From: DATFXM01 sp035315885 | GTDB taxonomy: Bacteria; Acidobacteriota; Blastocatellia; UBA7656 | Length of the DNA stretch: 64,000 bases | Direction: 5' to 3' | Assembly: GCA_035315885.1 (NCBI GenBank) | Contig: DATFXM010000047.1 | Location: 55,958 to 119,957 of the forward strand | Part shown: piece after piece, positions 26,363-35,970 of the stretch | How the letters are laid out: each line of letters opens with the position of its first letter | How positions within the stretch are numbered: position 1 is the stretch's first letter | Notes under the pieces: model-generated | Databases searched by the model: none | What the model was told of the DNA's origin: nothing | What the model saw: the letters and a program-made list of their open reading frames with translations, nothing else | Translations under genes and position numbers: made by a program

Positions 26363-26844
26363 CTCCGTTCCTCCGGTGGTTTTCCAGCTCATCAATCCGT
26401 TTGCTGCCCAATCAAACCGCCGACCATACGATTGGCGTAACCGGCCCCGCGTCGAACACTGATATAACTCCAGGAAAGATCTCGTTGGCGTTGCCAATCA
26501 ATTTCTCGCTGACATTGTCTCATGCGAGTGAGAAACGAGAATCCAAGATTGGAGCATTTTTTGATGGGTCGTGTATGAAAGTGTTGGTGAAAGAAGTCAC
26601 CGAGCTGTAATCCGCGAGCGTCGAAACTAAACAACTCGCTCTTCACGAAATCACATAAAGCTGACTGCGAGCCGTCAAGGGCGGCGTGGCGGAGTCTGAG
26701 GAACCTCACGAGATTTGTTTCGCGCGTGCGGCTGGATGAATTTGTCAGGCGCTGCGATCGTATCTGGATGAATCCGTCCGGCTAAAGCGTCGCATCCTGG
26801 GCGCGCGCCGAGTCTGAGGGACCTCACGAGTTTGTCCTCAGATC
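26363..26844. other. Intergenic region with a direct repeat
   Basis: A 25-base unit starting GAGTCTGAGG occurs at 26692-26719 and, slightly changed, at 26810-26834, about 118 bases apart. TCTGGATGAAT-type sequence also recurs between the two. No gene is supported. Confidence 0.45.
26692..26834. repeat. Direct repeat pair, about 118 bp apart
   Basis: GAGTCTGAGGAACCTCACGA (26692-26711) recurs at 26810-26829 as GAGTCTGAGGGACCTCACGA, one mismatch over 20 bases, and the match extends a little further. The core GAGGAACCTC is itself palindromic. Confidence 0.7.
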
Positions 26845-28455
26845 TCAGCGGGATGCCTGTTCCCGCTGTTGTTGTGCCTCGCCCAGCCACTGCGCCATCT
26901 TCTTGTCGTTCACAGCGTGATACGCCCAACCCTGGGCGGTACTGCGCCAGCGATAGTCGACGATCGTCATATCGATGCCGCGGTCGATGACGAACTGCAT
27001 GGCTTCGTAGTTTTTGTGGAAATACACCAAGTCATGCAGGATGCTGGAGGGCTCGTGGGAGCCCCAGTTCGTGTTGATATCTGCTCCGTGTGCGAGAAGA
27101 AAATCGGCGATATCGAGGTGGTTATTGATGACCGCCCAAGCGAGCGCGGTGTCGAGAACCTGCTGCACACTGGGCTCGCCCCAGATCAGCTTTTCCAGGT
27201 GGGTGTTGGCAGCGTTACCGGGACAAAGATGATTCGCGAGGTCGCCGAGTGCGGGCTTGCCCGCTTCGTCGAACCAACGTTTCACGCCCGCAAAGTCCCC
27301 ATTCCCGGCTGCGTGCGGCAAATCGTCGGGCATGGGCCAGATGCGCATCAGCATCGGAAGCAGATGTGTCTTCGCATACGTGAACGCGAATTCAATCGCC
27401 TTCGATGATGGCGGTACGCGGGTGCGCAGCACTGCGGGTTCGAGATCAAGAAGAGCGGCGATGAAAGCTCCGCGGTCGTTCAGCACCGCCGCCTCGATCA
27501 ATCGGATCTGGAATTTCACGCAGGTGTCTGAGAGCAACCATGCTTCGCGCCGCAATCCGGCGACAAAGGATGTCAGGTCGTCCTCGTGCAGCGCGCGCGA
27601 AACCTGTTTCATGACAAAGCCAGGCCAGAGCCCGGTCCGGCCGTCGTTCGACGAGTCGAGCCCGTTCGCGATGACGTATTGAATAAAGGCCGAACTTCCC
27701 GGCCCGCCATCTATTTGCCTTCCCAGTTCGGCGTCGAGCATTATCGACCGATCCAACAGTAGCGCCGCCGCGGCCGCGTGCCGGAAACCGCAGGCGCACA
27801 GGAACGCTTGGTTCACCTCAGCGAGATCGGCGCCATTCGCATCAAGACAAGCGCGAACACCATTGATGTCGCCGAGCGCGGCAAAGAACTTGAGCGATCG
27901 GGGAAGAACGCCTTTGCGGTGGAACAGATCGAGCAAACCTCTTGCACGCGAACCGATAATGCCATCGCATACCGACGGCGAAACGACGGCTCCGGCATCG
28001 ATCAGGTGCTCGGCACATGCCGCCCGCGTATAGTGCTGTTCCCGAAACGCGTCGCTGCTGTCGCCGTAGGACTCGGTCGCCATCCCGATCAGTCCACCGT
28101 TGTTTTCATCCGCCCTCCACGACAATAGCGACGGGTATTCCGCGAGAAGCTGCCGCAGACCTTCGATGTCATTGTCGTGGATGCGGGTGCGCGCTTGGGA
28201 TACGGCCCACTCGACTCCGCTGCCCAGGCGTTGCTTTACTTCTTTAACCAGGTCCTGCCAGCCTGAGAACCCATATTCACGCGCCAGCACGAGCTGGGCA
28301 TCACGCTGTGACAACGGAAGCTGGGCTTGAGGAAGCTGGGCGCGTGCCCGGCCGATGGCGTCTGCACCGCCGGCCTTGATGTCGCGCGCCAGTTTCTTTG
28401 CCTGCTTGCGAAGTGATTCCAGGGAGGGACGAGCGGGAAGCTTTGATCCGGTCAT
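26845..28455 (-). CDS. Ankyrin-repeat protein, 536 aa
   Basis: AAGGAG precedes the ATG at 28455. An N-terminal helical segment (about 1-90, with SLRKQAKKLARDIKAGGADA and YGFSGWQDLVKEVKQRL) matches the leader found in many bacterial ankyrin proteins. Ankyrin-type helix pairs follow, clearest near residues 200-250 and 455-510 (NHLDIADFLLAHGADINTNW). No enzymatic or membrane segment is seen, so it is probably a cytoplasmic protein-interaction factor. Its partners are unknown. Confidence 0.8.
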   Translation of the reverse strand: MTGSKLPARPSLESLRKQAKKLARDIKAGGADAIGRARAQLPQAQLPLSQRDAQLVLAREYGFSGWQDLVKEVKQRLGSGVEWAVSQARTRIHDNDIEGLRQLLAEYPSLLSWRADENNGGLIGMATESYGDSSDAFREQHYTRAACAEHLIDAGAVVSPSVCDGIIGSRARGLLDLFHRKGVLPRSLKFFAALGDINGVRACLDANGADLAEVNQAFLCACGFRHAAAAALLLDRSIMLDAELGRQIDGGPGSSAFIQYVIANGLDSSNDGRTGLWPGFVMKQVSRALHEDDLTSFVAGLRREAWLLSDTCVKFQIRLIEAAVLNDRGAFIAALLDLEPAVLRTRVPPSSKAIEFAFTYAKTHLLPMLMRIWPMPDDLPHAAGNGDFAGVKRWFDEAGKPALGDLANHLCPGNAANTHLEKLIWGEPSVQQVLDTALAWAVINNHLDIADFLLAHGADINTNWGSHEPSSILHDLVYFHKNYEAMQFVIDRGIDMTIVDYRWRSTAQGWAYHAVNDKKMAQWLGEAQQQREQASR

Positions 28456-28709
28456 AGCGATCTCCTTTCAAGAGCGCCTGTGACCCGCTGATACAGGCTG
28501 AAAGAAGATGCAAAAGCACGCTGTGTGAATCGAAGCAGGTGGGATTTTTTCCCTTGCCGCGGGTCGGTGGTGCCCTGTTGCACGCTGTCGTCAGTATCCG
28601 CAACTTGTTCGGCACTGTCAAACCTCCCGACGCAGGCCCGCAGCGGAAAAACAAACTGCAGATTGGGCCAGCCGTTGTAATCGTCAACACCAGTTTCGCG
28701 GGCATCAGG

Positions 28710-30569
28710 TCATCGCTGGTCATCTGCAGTCAGAATCTGCACGCCGCTAGGTTGAACGCCCTTGAGATTGCTCGGAATTGTGGGCACGATCACCTCGCGG
28801 CGTTCGCCATTCGGGTGTTCTAGTGTGAACACCTCCAGCCAGCAGTAGATACCATCGCTTCTCAGCACTCTCGCTTCTACCGTCAGTTGCCCATCAAGTC
28901 CGCGCACGATTGAGAGCAATCCTCCATGATGGTCAAGGCCGAATCGTTTGGCTCGGTTTATAACGACGGATGCTCGCTCCTTGGACTGTGCTTGCATTTG
29001 CGATGTGTCGTTCGTCGGCACCGGCGAGTGATAGTCGGCTAGCGTGCCGTCCGCGCGAAACATTAGAATCCCGTGATTCTCGAGTAGCGGTGCGTCACTG
29101 CCGCGCCCGTCGGTGAGTTGCACGCGTACGATCGTCTGCCCAAAGCGACTCTCATGGGTCACGCTTTGCAGCTTTAGCCCCAAGTCAGGCCCTATGCCAA
29201 GCTGGTCCAAGTTAGCCTGCAGCAACCTGTCCACTTTCTTATCTGAAATGAGTCGAGGGAGCCGAAGGTCCGGCACGGCTACCTCGTGGTCCAACCACTC
29301 CGCGACCGAGTTGGCGTTGAAGATTTCCCGTTTGGTGAACTCGGTTGCAAACAGGCTCTGATAACGACCGCCGTAGAGCTCTTTGTCCACTTTGAGGTAA
29401 GCCTTTCCTACGTCCTCCAGCGTCATCGTGTTCTCGGGCGTGTAGTCCGTGCAGTAAGTTAGGAAGACGCCCATGGTCTCGCCCGCCTCGGTAAGCGCCT
29501 GGTGCTCATCGAACTCCTGGCTCTTCAGTCCGTCATAGATAAGAGTGAACACCTTATATACCGCCCCGGTCAGCACCTCTGAGCGATCGTGTACCTCGTT
29601 AGTGGTGTCAGAGATTTTCTTATCATTGAAAGCATCGCGGATGCCGGTGCCTCGGCCCACAATTGAGGCGAATGCCTCGGCCATACGAGTTAGAGAGTTG
29701 GAGGTGTAGAGATTGCCGCTGGTCTCGGTCAGCACATTCCGCACGCGTTGTGGGTCCCGCAGGGAGGCCCACATTTCCGTTTGATCTCCGAAGGATTCTC
29801 CCCAAGTGTCGAAGCCCTGATCTCCCAGCACGTGGTTCGGCTTAAGCACGTTGTGCACTGCGTGTCCACACTCGTGCGCAACCATCTCCCACGAGGTTGC
29901 GGTCTCGAACATTTTGATCTGCGTTTGACCGGGCATGCGGTAGGGCACGACCCCAAAGAATAGCCCTCTTGTGATGGGGCTGTAGAAGGCGTTGAAGTCA
30001 ATGAACCCGTGAGCTTCAATTTCAAGGAAACCGTCGCGGTTCTCACCCCAGCGTATGTCGCGCCCGGCCCAGGACTCTGCGGAGTCAATGGCTGCGTTGC
30101 TCGCAGCGAATGCCGTCGTCTGGCCAAGGTGGAGGTCTCGCGGCTTCCAAACCTGTAGCCCATCCTTGAGCACGGGCTTGCCATCGGCATCGCGCTCAAT
30201 CTCGTGTATTGGGAAGCGCACTTCGTCTGCGAACTTGAAATTCCCCTTCTCGTTCGCCCGCACATCTTTGGGCCACGGGTTAAAAGCGAACGCCGCGAAG
30301 ACATGTGTTGTCGGGTTCTGCCGAAAAATGAAATCCTCCTCAATCATGCCCACCCGACTGCCTGACAATAGTGGTAGTCCGTTCTCATCGCGACTAAATC
30401 TCGAAGCATCAACTCGCCCGACGTAAGACTCCGCGACAAACGGATCGTCCCGGTACTCCGAGATCTTTACCGAAGAACTTTGTGTGGATATCTGGGCATA
30501 TGAGAGGGGCAGACTCATCAGCCCCGTTGCAAGTATCATCAGGTTGGAAACAATCAAACGCTTTGACAT
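28710..30569 (-). CDS. Secreted zinc metallopeptidase (gluzincin-like, HExxH)
   Basis: AAGGAG lies before the ATG at 30569. A signal peptide covers residues 1-25 (SNLMILATGLMSLPLSYA). The zinc site is HECGH (residues 232-236), and the likely third ligand is Glu 258 in GESFGDQTEM, 22 residues on, as in thermolysin-type peptidases. An N-terminal propeptide-like region (about 30-130) and a C-terminal beta-rich part (about 470-619) flank it. It is probably an extracellular protease. It follows the 30623-32800 metalloprotease gene by 53 bases, so the two are likely one transcript. Confidence 0.82.
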   Translation of the reverse strand: MSKRLIVSNLMILATGLMSLPLSYAQISTQSSSVKISEYRDDPFVAESYVGRVDASRFSRDENGLPLLSGSRVGMIEEDFIFRQNPTTHVFAAFAFNPWPKDVRANEKGNFKFADEVRFPIHEIERDADGKPVLKDGLQVWKPRDLHLGQTTAFAASNAAIDSAESWAGRDIRWGENRDGFLEIEAHGFIDFNAFYSPITRGLFFGVVPYRMPGQTQIKMFETATSWEMVAHECGHAVHNVLKPNHVLGDQGFDTWGESFGDQTEMWASLRDPQRVRNVLTETSGNLYTSNSLTRMAEAFASIVGRGTGIRDAFNDKKISDTTNEVHDRSEVLTGAVYKVFTLIYDGLKSQEFDEHQALTEAGETMGVFLTYCTDYTPENTMTLEDVGKAYLKVDKELYGGRYQSLFATEFTKREIFNANSVAEWLDHEVAVPDLRLPRLISDKKVDRLLQANLDQLGIGPDLGLKLQSVTHESRFGQTIVRVQLTDGRGSDAPLLENHGILMFRADGTLADYHSPVPTNDTSQMQAQSKERASVVINRAKRFGLDHHGGLLSIVRGLDGQLTVEARVLRSDGIYCWLEVFTLEHPNGERREVIVPTIPSNLKGVQPSGVQILTADDQR

Positions 30570-30622
30570 GGCAAAAGCTCCTTTATTCTGGTGTCGTATA
30601 GCTCTGGCTCGTCCAATGGCGG

Positions 30623-32800
30623 TCAGAAGTTCAGGACGAAGAGGTTTGACCGCAAGGAGCCGTTGGAGACTCGCAGGCGATTGGGTCCGGCGTGTAGGTT
30701 CAAGCGGCTTGAATCGCCCCTGACCTTTACCTTCTTCTGACTTGAGCTCGGGACAGTGCCGATTAAGCGTCCATTTGCCTCAATCAGCACCTGGGCGCTG
30801 AAGCCGGCTCCTTTGATCACCAGCTTGCTTCCGCTGTATGAGGCATTCAACACAGTCGGGCCACCTGAGTCACCTTTGCTGAAGTCGGCAGTTTTTGCGG
30901 CGCTCCGATTGCTTCGCCGATCGATAAAGGTAAGTGAGGTCTGTAGCGCTGCAGGGAGCGCATTCAGGTTGTTAATCGTCAGGGTGAAGTTGACCGTTGT
31001 CGAGGTTCCGAAATTGACGGCGAACGGATCGGTTTGAGCAACCACCTGCCCTGAGCCGTCGAGCAGGCTGGACTGAGCTTGCACGATGTCGCCATCCGGA
31101 TCCGAAACTACTCCGGTTAGGGTTAACTCATCACCGTCCAGATCTGCTTGAAGACTCGTAATAACGGGTGAGGCATTTCCGCCGCCACCACCGCCGCCGC
31201 CACCACCGCCCCCACCACCGCCCCTCGTGGTCGTCGCTTTAACACTGAAGCTGGCGGCACCTGGACCGAAGTTAAGAATCGCAATGTAATAGGTTCCAGC
31301 GCGAAGCGAGGGAGAACTCGACGGGGTGACAGTGACGGACTCGTGTCCGGTCGGGGAGTCCGAAACGTAGTCCGCCTCGATCCCCGACGAACCCAAAGTA
31401 ACCGGCTGAGCAGCCCGAACGCACAGGTCGACGTCTTGATCGCCGTTCAGCTCCACGGTCAATTGACTGGCCCCGCTCGGAACCTGAATCGTGTACTGGG
31501 AATCGTCGAAGACCGCGTCTTCTTCGCCGCTTGGAGCGCGAATGGAACCTTGTTTAGGCACGCCCGACGTAAGCGGCACAGTATCGTCGTCGGTCGTCGC
31601 TCGAACTTGATAGCCAATCGCATCGAAGGCTAACAGGTCATTGTTGGTTATGGTCTCGCGCCGGCCTAACGAAAGAGTCGGATCCATGATACCGATTAAC
31701 TGGCCGGTCAAGTCGTCATCTTTCCAATGGCTGGCCTGCTGGCCATCTCCGCCCGAACCGTCCGGTCGTCCGGTCGACAGAGGCAACGCCGGACCTCCGG
31801 CGAAAAAGACTTGCGCTCCTCCAGAAGACTGTATTCGCGAAGCTGCCGGAAAGGTGTCGAGCGTTACTCCGGGGCGAAATCTGAGCAAGTCAAGTAACGA
31901 GAGCGCGACAGTGGCGGCGGGATTCAATTCCTTCAGGCCGACGTTCGAACCGAACCCCAGCGCATGTCCTATCTCGTGGACTGCGACAGCATCAAAATCA
32001 GTCTTGTCGGGATCGATGCCGTCGCTTGGATCAAAGTCAAACTGAAACGCCGAGTTGAATCCAATTGAGGGAGGAGGTCCCAAACTGGTCGTCTCAGTTG
32101 CAGGATCTGCAACGCGGCCGATGATGCCTAACGCGCGGAATACCGCTGAGGGAGCGATCACCGCTGCCGTGCTGCCAATGTCAGTCTGAACAGTTCCCGT
32201 AGGCAGCGCATTGTAGAGTGCGGACTCGCTCGAGCTTGAAGCCCCCGAGACCAGGCCGTTACGTACAGCCGGATACACTGAAGTACCGCCGATTAGTTGT
32301 GGATTAGTTGATCCCAGTATGTTTGGGCTGGGATAAGGTATGCCGAAGCGGGCTGGCCCAAAATCCACGTCAACGATTATGGTGATCGGGCTTTGAATGA
32401 CCGCCTGCCAGGTCTGAGCGGCTCTCAAGAATGCATTCTTCGCTTGTGGAAAGTTCTCGAGCTGTGGAGTGCCCCGCAGGATGATATTCAACCCCGCTTC
32501 TTGTTGGCTGGTTCCGTCCGCATGACTTGGAGAGATCGCGTGAAGCGGTACCCGCTGATCGTGCGGGGCGAGAGCCTGTGATTCCTCCAGCGTGGCGGCA
32601 CGGCAAATAGCGCCTTTGTCGAGCGCTTCAACAATGTAGTCGCCCGTTTCGGACGCAGCCAACGGATGAGCATCAGCATCGGTTACGGGCTTATAGCTGG
32701 GCATCGATTCCTGGGGCTGTAACTTCGCCGCCGGTGCGACCGTCGACGAGCTGAGCATTATCAAAGTAATGGCTATTAACTTGAGATTCGTGGTTGGCAT
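30623..32800 (-). CDS. Secreted HExxH metalloprotease with PPC and IPT-like domains and a 15-Gly linker
   Basis: The start at 32800 is chosen because GGAGACGAAT precedes it and MPTTNLKLIAITLIMLSSST is a signal peptide. Zinc-binding HEIGHALGFGS lies at residues 275-285; the eleventh position, His in true metzincins, is Ser. A PPC-like beta-sandwich (about 445-560) is followed by about 15 consecutive Gly. A C-terminal part contains PTVLNASYSGSKLVIKGAGF and ends RLRVSNGSLRSNLFVLNF, resembling an IPT/TIG fold. The Gly run comes from a CCG/CCA-type repeat near 31190. It is probably exported and active outside the cell. Confidence 0.82.
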   Translation of the reverse strand: MPTTNLKLIAITLIMLSSSTVAPAAKLQPQESMPSYKPVTDADAHPLAASETGDYIVEALDKGAICRAATLEESQALAPHDQRVPLHAISPSHADGTSQQEAGLNIILRGTPQLENFPQAKNAFLRAAQTWQAVIQSPITIIVDVDFGPARFGIPYPSPNILGSTNPQLIGGTSVYPAVRNGLVSGASSSSESALYNALPTGTVQTDIGSTAAVIAPSAVFRALGIIGRVADPATETTSLGPPPSIGFNSAFQFDFDPSDGIDPDKTDFDAVAVHEIGHALGFGSNVGLKELNPAATVALSLLDLLRFRPGVTLDTFPAASRIQSSGGAQVFFAGGPALPLSTGRPDGSGGDGQQASHWKDDDLTGQLIGIMDPTLSLGRRETITNNDLLAFDAIGYQVRATTDDDTVPLTSGVPKQGSIRAPSGEEDAVFDDSQYTIQVPSGASQLTVELNGDQDVDLCVRAAQPVTLGSSGIEADYVSDSPTGHESVTVTPSSSPSLRAGTYYIAILNFGPGAASFSVKATTTRGGGGGGGGGGGGGGGNASPVITSLQADLDGDELTLTGVVSDPDGDIVQAQSSLLDGSGQVVAQTDPFAVNFGTSTTVNFTLTINNLNALPAALQTSLTFIDRRSNRSAAKTADFSKGDSGGPTVLNASYSGSKLVIKGAGFSAQVLIEANGRLIGTVPSSSQKKVKVRGDSSRLNLHAGPNRLRVSNGSLRSNLFVLNF

Positions 32801-33081
32801 ATTCGTCTCCAAAAACTCAGATTTCTCGGCACCACGTCGTGGCGATGAGGTGAAAAAGCATCAGTTCTCCGTAATCTTCCGTGCCGAATGACTCCTTGGT
32901 ATCATTCCAAACCGCAGCAACACTCTGAGTAGTAAAGACTCTGGAGGTTGCGCTTTGAGAACGTCCCCCGACCTCGACGCGGCACACGTTACTTCCGGAC
33001 GCTCTCAGAAGTCCTTTGGATTCTCTTAGAATTGAGCTTGAAGAATTCTTAGAGAGGTCTTTGAGAATTCTTAGCGCTTTT

Positions 33082-35316
33082 ATGAGTACGCCGGACAATA
33101 ACTTATATGAGTTCGAACCCTTCTTGCTGGACGCAGGCAATCGAATACTGCTCAAAGAGGGCGTGACTGTAAGGCTGACTCCCAAGGCTTTCGATACTCT
33201 GCTCGTTCTCGTACAGCACGCCATGCAGGTGGTTGAAAAGGAGCAATTGCTGAGAGATGTCTGGCCTGAGACCTTCGTCGAGGAAGGGAGTCTCTCATAC
33301 AACATACACGAGTTAAGGAAGGCGCTGGGAGACGATTCTTCTGAGCCGCGCTACATAGAAACTATGCCAAAGCGCGGTTACCGATTTATCGCTCCGGTGA
33401 AAGTATCTGCGGCTAATGGCGGGCAAATCGGTCTCAGTGGCAGGGAGGGTGATGCCAGAGTTATTGAGAAACGTACTTTTGCTCGGGTGATAAGTGAAGA
33501 GGTTGAGGGAACTGACATGCCGGCTGAGGCCGCTCCCTTGCGTTTCGCCGCGATGGATCCTCTTGTGCTTACAGGCGTCACCGCGAAACGAAAGAAGCCA
33601 ACCAGGCGATTAGCAGCGGTGTCCGGCGCGATTTTGCTCGCCGCAGGCATTGGCGTGTTTGTTTACCTAAAGCTCTCGCACGTGTCTTCGGCGACACCTT
33701 CACGTGCAAAGAGGACGCTGGTTAGATTGACCAACAACAACGCGATGGATTGTGGACCCGTATGGTCTCCTGATGGTAGCCGGATAGCCTTTTGGAGCAA
33801 TCGCGACGGTAGGAGCGAAATCTATGTGATGAATGCTGATGGTTCGAATGTCACACGTCTCACCAACAATCTGGCTGACGACATTGGTCCGATATGGTCC
33901 CCCGACGGTCGCAAGATCCTTTTCGACAGCGAACGGGACGGCAATAAAGAGATCTATGTAATGGATGCTGACGGAAGCAACCAGACTCGGCTTACAAGGA
34001 ACAATGCGTTTGATAGTGCCACTACCTGGTCTCCTGACGGCAGCCAGATCGCCTTCGCCAGCAACCGCGACCATAGCAACACGAATAACTTCGACATATA
34101 CGTTATGAATGCCGATGGCTCGAATGTCAGAAGAATAGTCGATGACCCCGAGTATGATGCGGAACCGAAGTGGTCGCCTGATGGTCGGAAAATACTGTTC
34201 GTCACCGGAAGAAATGAGTATTTCAAAGTGTACGAGATGAACCCGGACGGCACGGGGCAGAGGAACCTTACTGGCAATGACAACAACTCTGATGGCAAGG
34301 CGGCGTGGTCACCCGACAGCAGAACCATCGCATTCGTCAAAAATATTGGAGGCAAGGATCAGATCTATGTAATGGACGCCGATGGTGGCTACCTCAAGCG
34401 TGTAACCAACAACTCTGCAAACAATCTGCATCCCTCGTGGTCACCTGACGGCTCGAAGTTGCTCTTTCAGACTGACCGCGACGGTAACTTCGAGATTTAT
34501 GTAATGAGCGTCGACGGTGAACTGCTCCAGCTCACCGATGACCCCGCTGATGAGCTCACTCCTGACTGGTCACCTGACGGCAGCAAGATTGCTTTTTCAA
34601 GCAACCGCGACGGCATGCAACACGTGTACATAATGAACGCTGATGGAAGCTCGCCCACACAAATAACCAACTCGCCGGCGGAAGATACTGAACCGACATG
34701 GTCCCCCGACGGTAAACGAATTGCGTTCACCAGCTCGAGAGACGGTAACAACGAAATCTATGTGATGAACTCCGACGGCAGCAACCAGACGCGGTTGACC
34801 GCCGACGCGGGGAATGACACGTTTCCCAAATGGTCGCCTGACGGAAGAATTCTTTTCATCAGCAACCGCGATGGCCAGAGAGATATATACGTCATGGACT
34901 CTAATGGCAACAATGTCAGACGGTTGACAAGCAAAGGAGCGGGTCAGTCCGCCTGGTCGCCTGACGGAAGTAAAATCGCGTTCATAAGACCGAGTCTTGA
35001 GATAATATCTAGTGCGTTCTGGCTTGAGGTATATGTCATGGATGCGGATGGCGGCAACGTACAAATGTTAACAAGGAGCCCGAACTCCACATTTGCACCA
35101 TGCTGGTCGCCCAACGGTACCTCGATAGTCTTTGTCGTTGAAAACCTGCCGAGGGCAAATATCTTTCAGATAGATTTGGATGGTCAGAACCTCATCCGCC
35201 TGAGCGCCGGGTCCAAGTTCGACGGGCGACCCGCAGTCTCCCCCGACGGTTCAAAGCTCGCCTTTCAAAGTAACCGCGACGGCAACTTTGAGATATACGT
35301 GATGAATCTTCATTGA
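33082..35316 (+). CDS. Membrane-anchored CadC-like regulator with TolB-type PD40 propeller repeats
   Basis: The chosen start (MSTPDNNLYEFEPFLLDAGN) begins directly with the winged helix and drops 22 residues of the longest frame; no strong ribosome-binding site is seen. Residues 8-105 are the OmpR/CadC DNA-binding domain (DVWPETFVEEGSLSYNIHEL, KRGYRFIAPVKV). One membrane helix lies near 175-197 (AAVSGAILLAAGIGVFVYLK). About eleven PD40 repeats follow (WSPDGSKIAFASNRD-IYVMNADG pattern) and should form one or two propellers outside the membrane. The layout is a one-component sensor that signals through the membrane. It diverges from the two metalloprotease genes. Confidence 0.9.
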   Translation: MSTPDNNLYEFEPFLLDAGNRILLKEGVTVRLTPKAFDTLLVLVQHAMQVVEKEQLLRDVWPETFVEEGSLSYNIHELRKALGDDSSEPRYIETMPKRGYRFIAPVKVSAANGGQIGLSGREGDARVIEKRTFARVISEEVEGTDMPAEAAPLRFAAMDPLVLTGVTAKRKKPTRRLAAVSGAILLAAGIGVFVYLKLSHVSSATPSRAKRTLVRLTNNNAMDCGPVWSPDGSRIAFWSNRDGRSEIYVMNADGSNVTRLTNNLADDIGPIWSPDGRKILFDSERDGNKEIYVMDADGSNQTRLTRNNAFDSATTWSPDGSQIAFASNRDHSNTNNFDIYVMNADGSNVRRIVDDPEYDAEPKWSPDGRKILFVTGRNEYFKVYEMNPDGTGQRNLTGNDNNSDGKAAWSPDSRTIAFVKNIGGKDQIYVMDADGGYLKRVTNNSANNLHPSWSPDGSKLLFQTDRDGNFEIYVMSVDGELLQLTDDPADELTPDWSPDGSKIAFSSNRDGMQHVYIMNADGSSPTQITNSPAEDTEPTWSPDGKRIAFTSSRDGNNEIYVMNSDGSNQTRLTADAGNDTFPKWSPDGRILFISNRDGQRDIYVMDSNGNNVRRLTSKGAGQSAWSPDGSKIAFIRPSLEIISSAFWLEVYVMDADGGNVQMLTRSPNSTFAPCWSPNGTSIVFVVENLPRANIFQIDLDGQNLIRLSAGSKFDGRPAVSPDGSKLAFQSNRDGNFEIYVMNLH

Positions 35317-35454
35317 ACCAAATTGTCACAACGCAGGTGGCTGTCAGCGAGGGAGGAGCTATGGTAAGTTCCAGACGCGCCCACGAGAAAAGACTATTCG
35401 TGGCTGTCTGAGTAATTGAGTGAAGATTGGGCCGGTGAGTCCGAAAGGGAAGGA

Positions 35455-35928
35455 ATGCTACGGCAATCGACTCTGCAGCGTTTGGAGACGCAGCTCGATG
35501 TGATCCCGTTGCTTCTTCGCGGCGTCAGCAAAGAGGCTATCATGGCTCGTCCCGCTCCCAATGAATGGTCGGCCCACGAAAACCTGGCTCATTTGGCACG
35601 CCATCACGCGATCTTCCTGGAGCGTCTTCAACGCATCCTCACGGAGGACGCTCCTGAACTCGCCCGCTATCGGGCGGAAGAGGATTCAAGCTGGGGCGAA
35701 TGGTCGTCCCTGACCACGGATGAAGTCATCAGCCGCCTCGATACTCTAAGGTCTGAGATCGTTCAAATCACAAAAGATCTCTCGGAGGTTCAATCAAATC
35801 GAGTAGGCATTCATCCACTCCTTGGCCGAATGGATCTCACCCACTGGGTAGAGTTCTTCCTTCTTCACGAAGCCCATCATCTATATAAGCTGATGATTCG
35901 CCTCGGAGAGACTAGACGTACGACGTAA
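35455..35928 (+). CDS. DinB-family protein
   Basis: The ATG at 35455, with GAAAGGGAAGG just upstream, is preferred over a TTG 13 codons earlier. The 157-residue protein is mostly helical and carries the three-His arrangement of DinB-like metal proteins: NEWSAHENLAHLARHH, and HEAHHLYKLMIR near the end. DinB-type four-helix proteins often use a metal and act in thiol or stress responses. A metallo-beta-lactamase gene follows 42 bases later. Confidence 0.8.
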   Translation: MLRQSTLQRLETQLDVIPLLLRGVSKEAIMARPAPNEWSAHENLAHLARHHAIFLERLQRILTEDAPELARYRAEEDSSWGEWSSLTTDEVISRLDTLRSEIVQITKDLSEVQSNRVGIHPLLGRMDLTHWVEFFLLHEAHHLYKLMIRLGETRRTT

Positions 35929-35970
35929 GACCGACTGGCTGATCACAACCATTCATTGGAGGTGCAGGTA

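Noticed and set aside
26392..26709. Leftward 105-codon frame
   Set aside because: Composition is unlike its neighbours, it overlaps the direct repeat, and no family is recognisable.
31170..31225. CCG/CCA simple repeat
   Set aside because: It is the in-frame coding sequence of the 15-Gly linker of the metalloprotease, not an independent element.
33000..33081. 22 extra N-terminal codons of the propeller regulator
   Set aside because: The segment contains repeated GAATTCTTAG-like DNA and the winged helix begins normally right after the later ATG.
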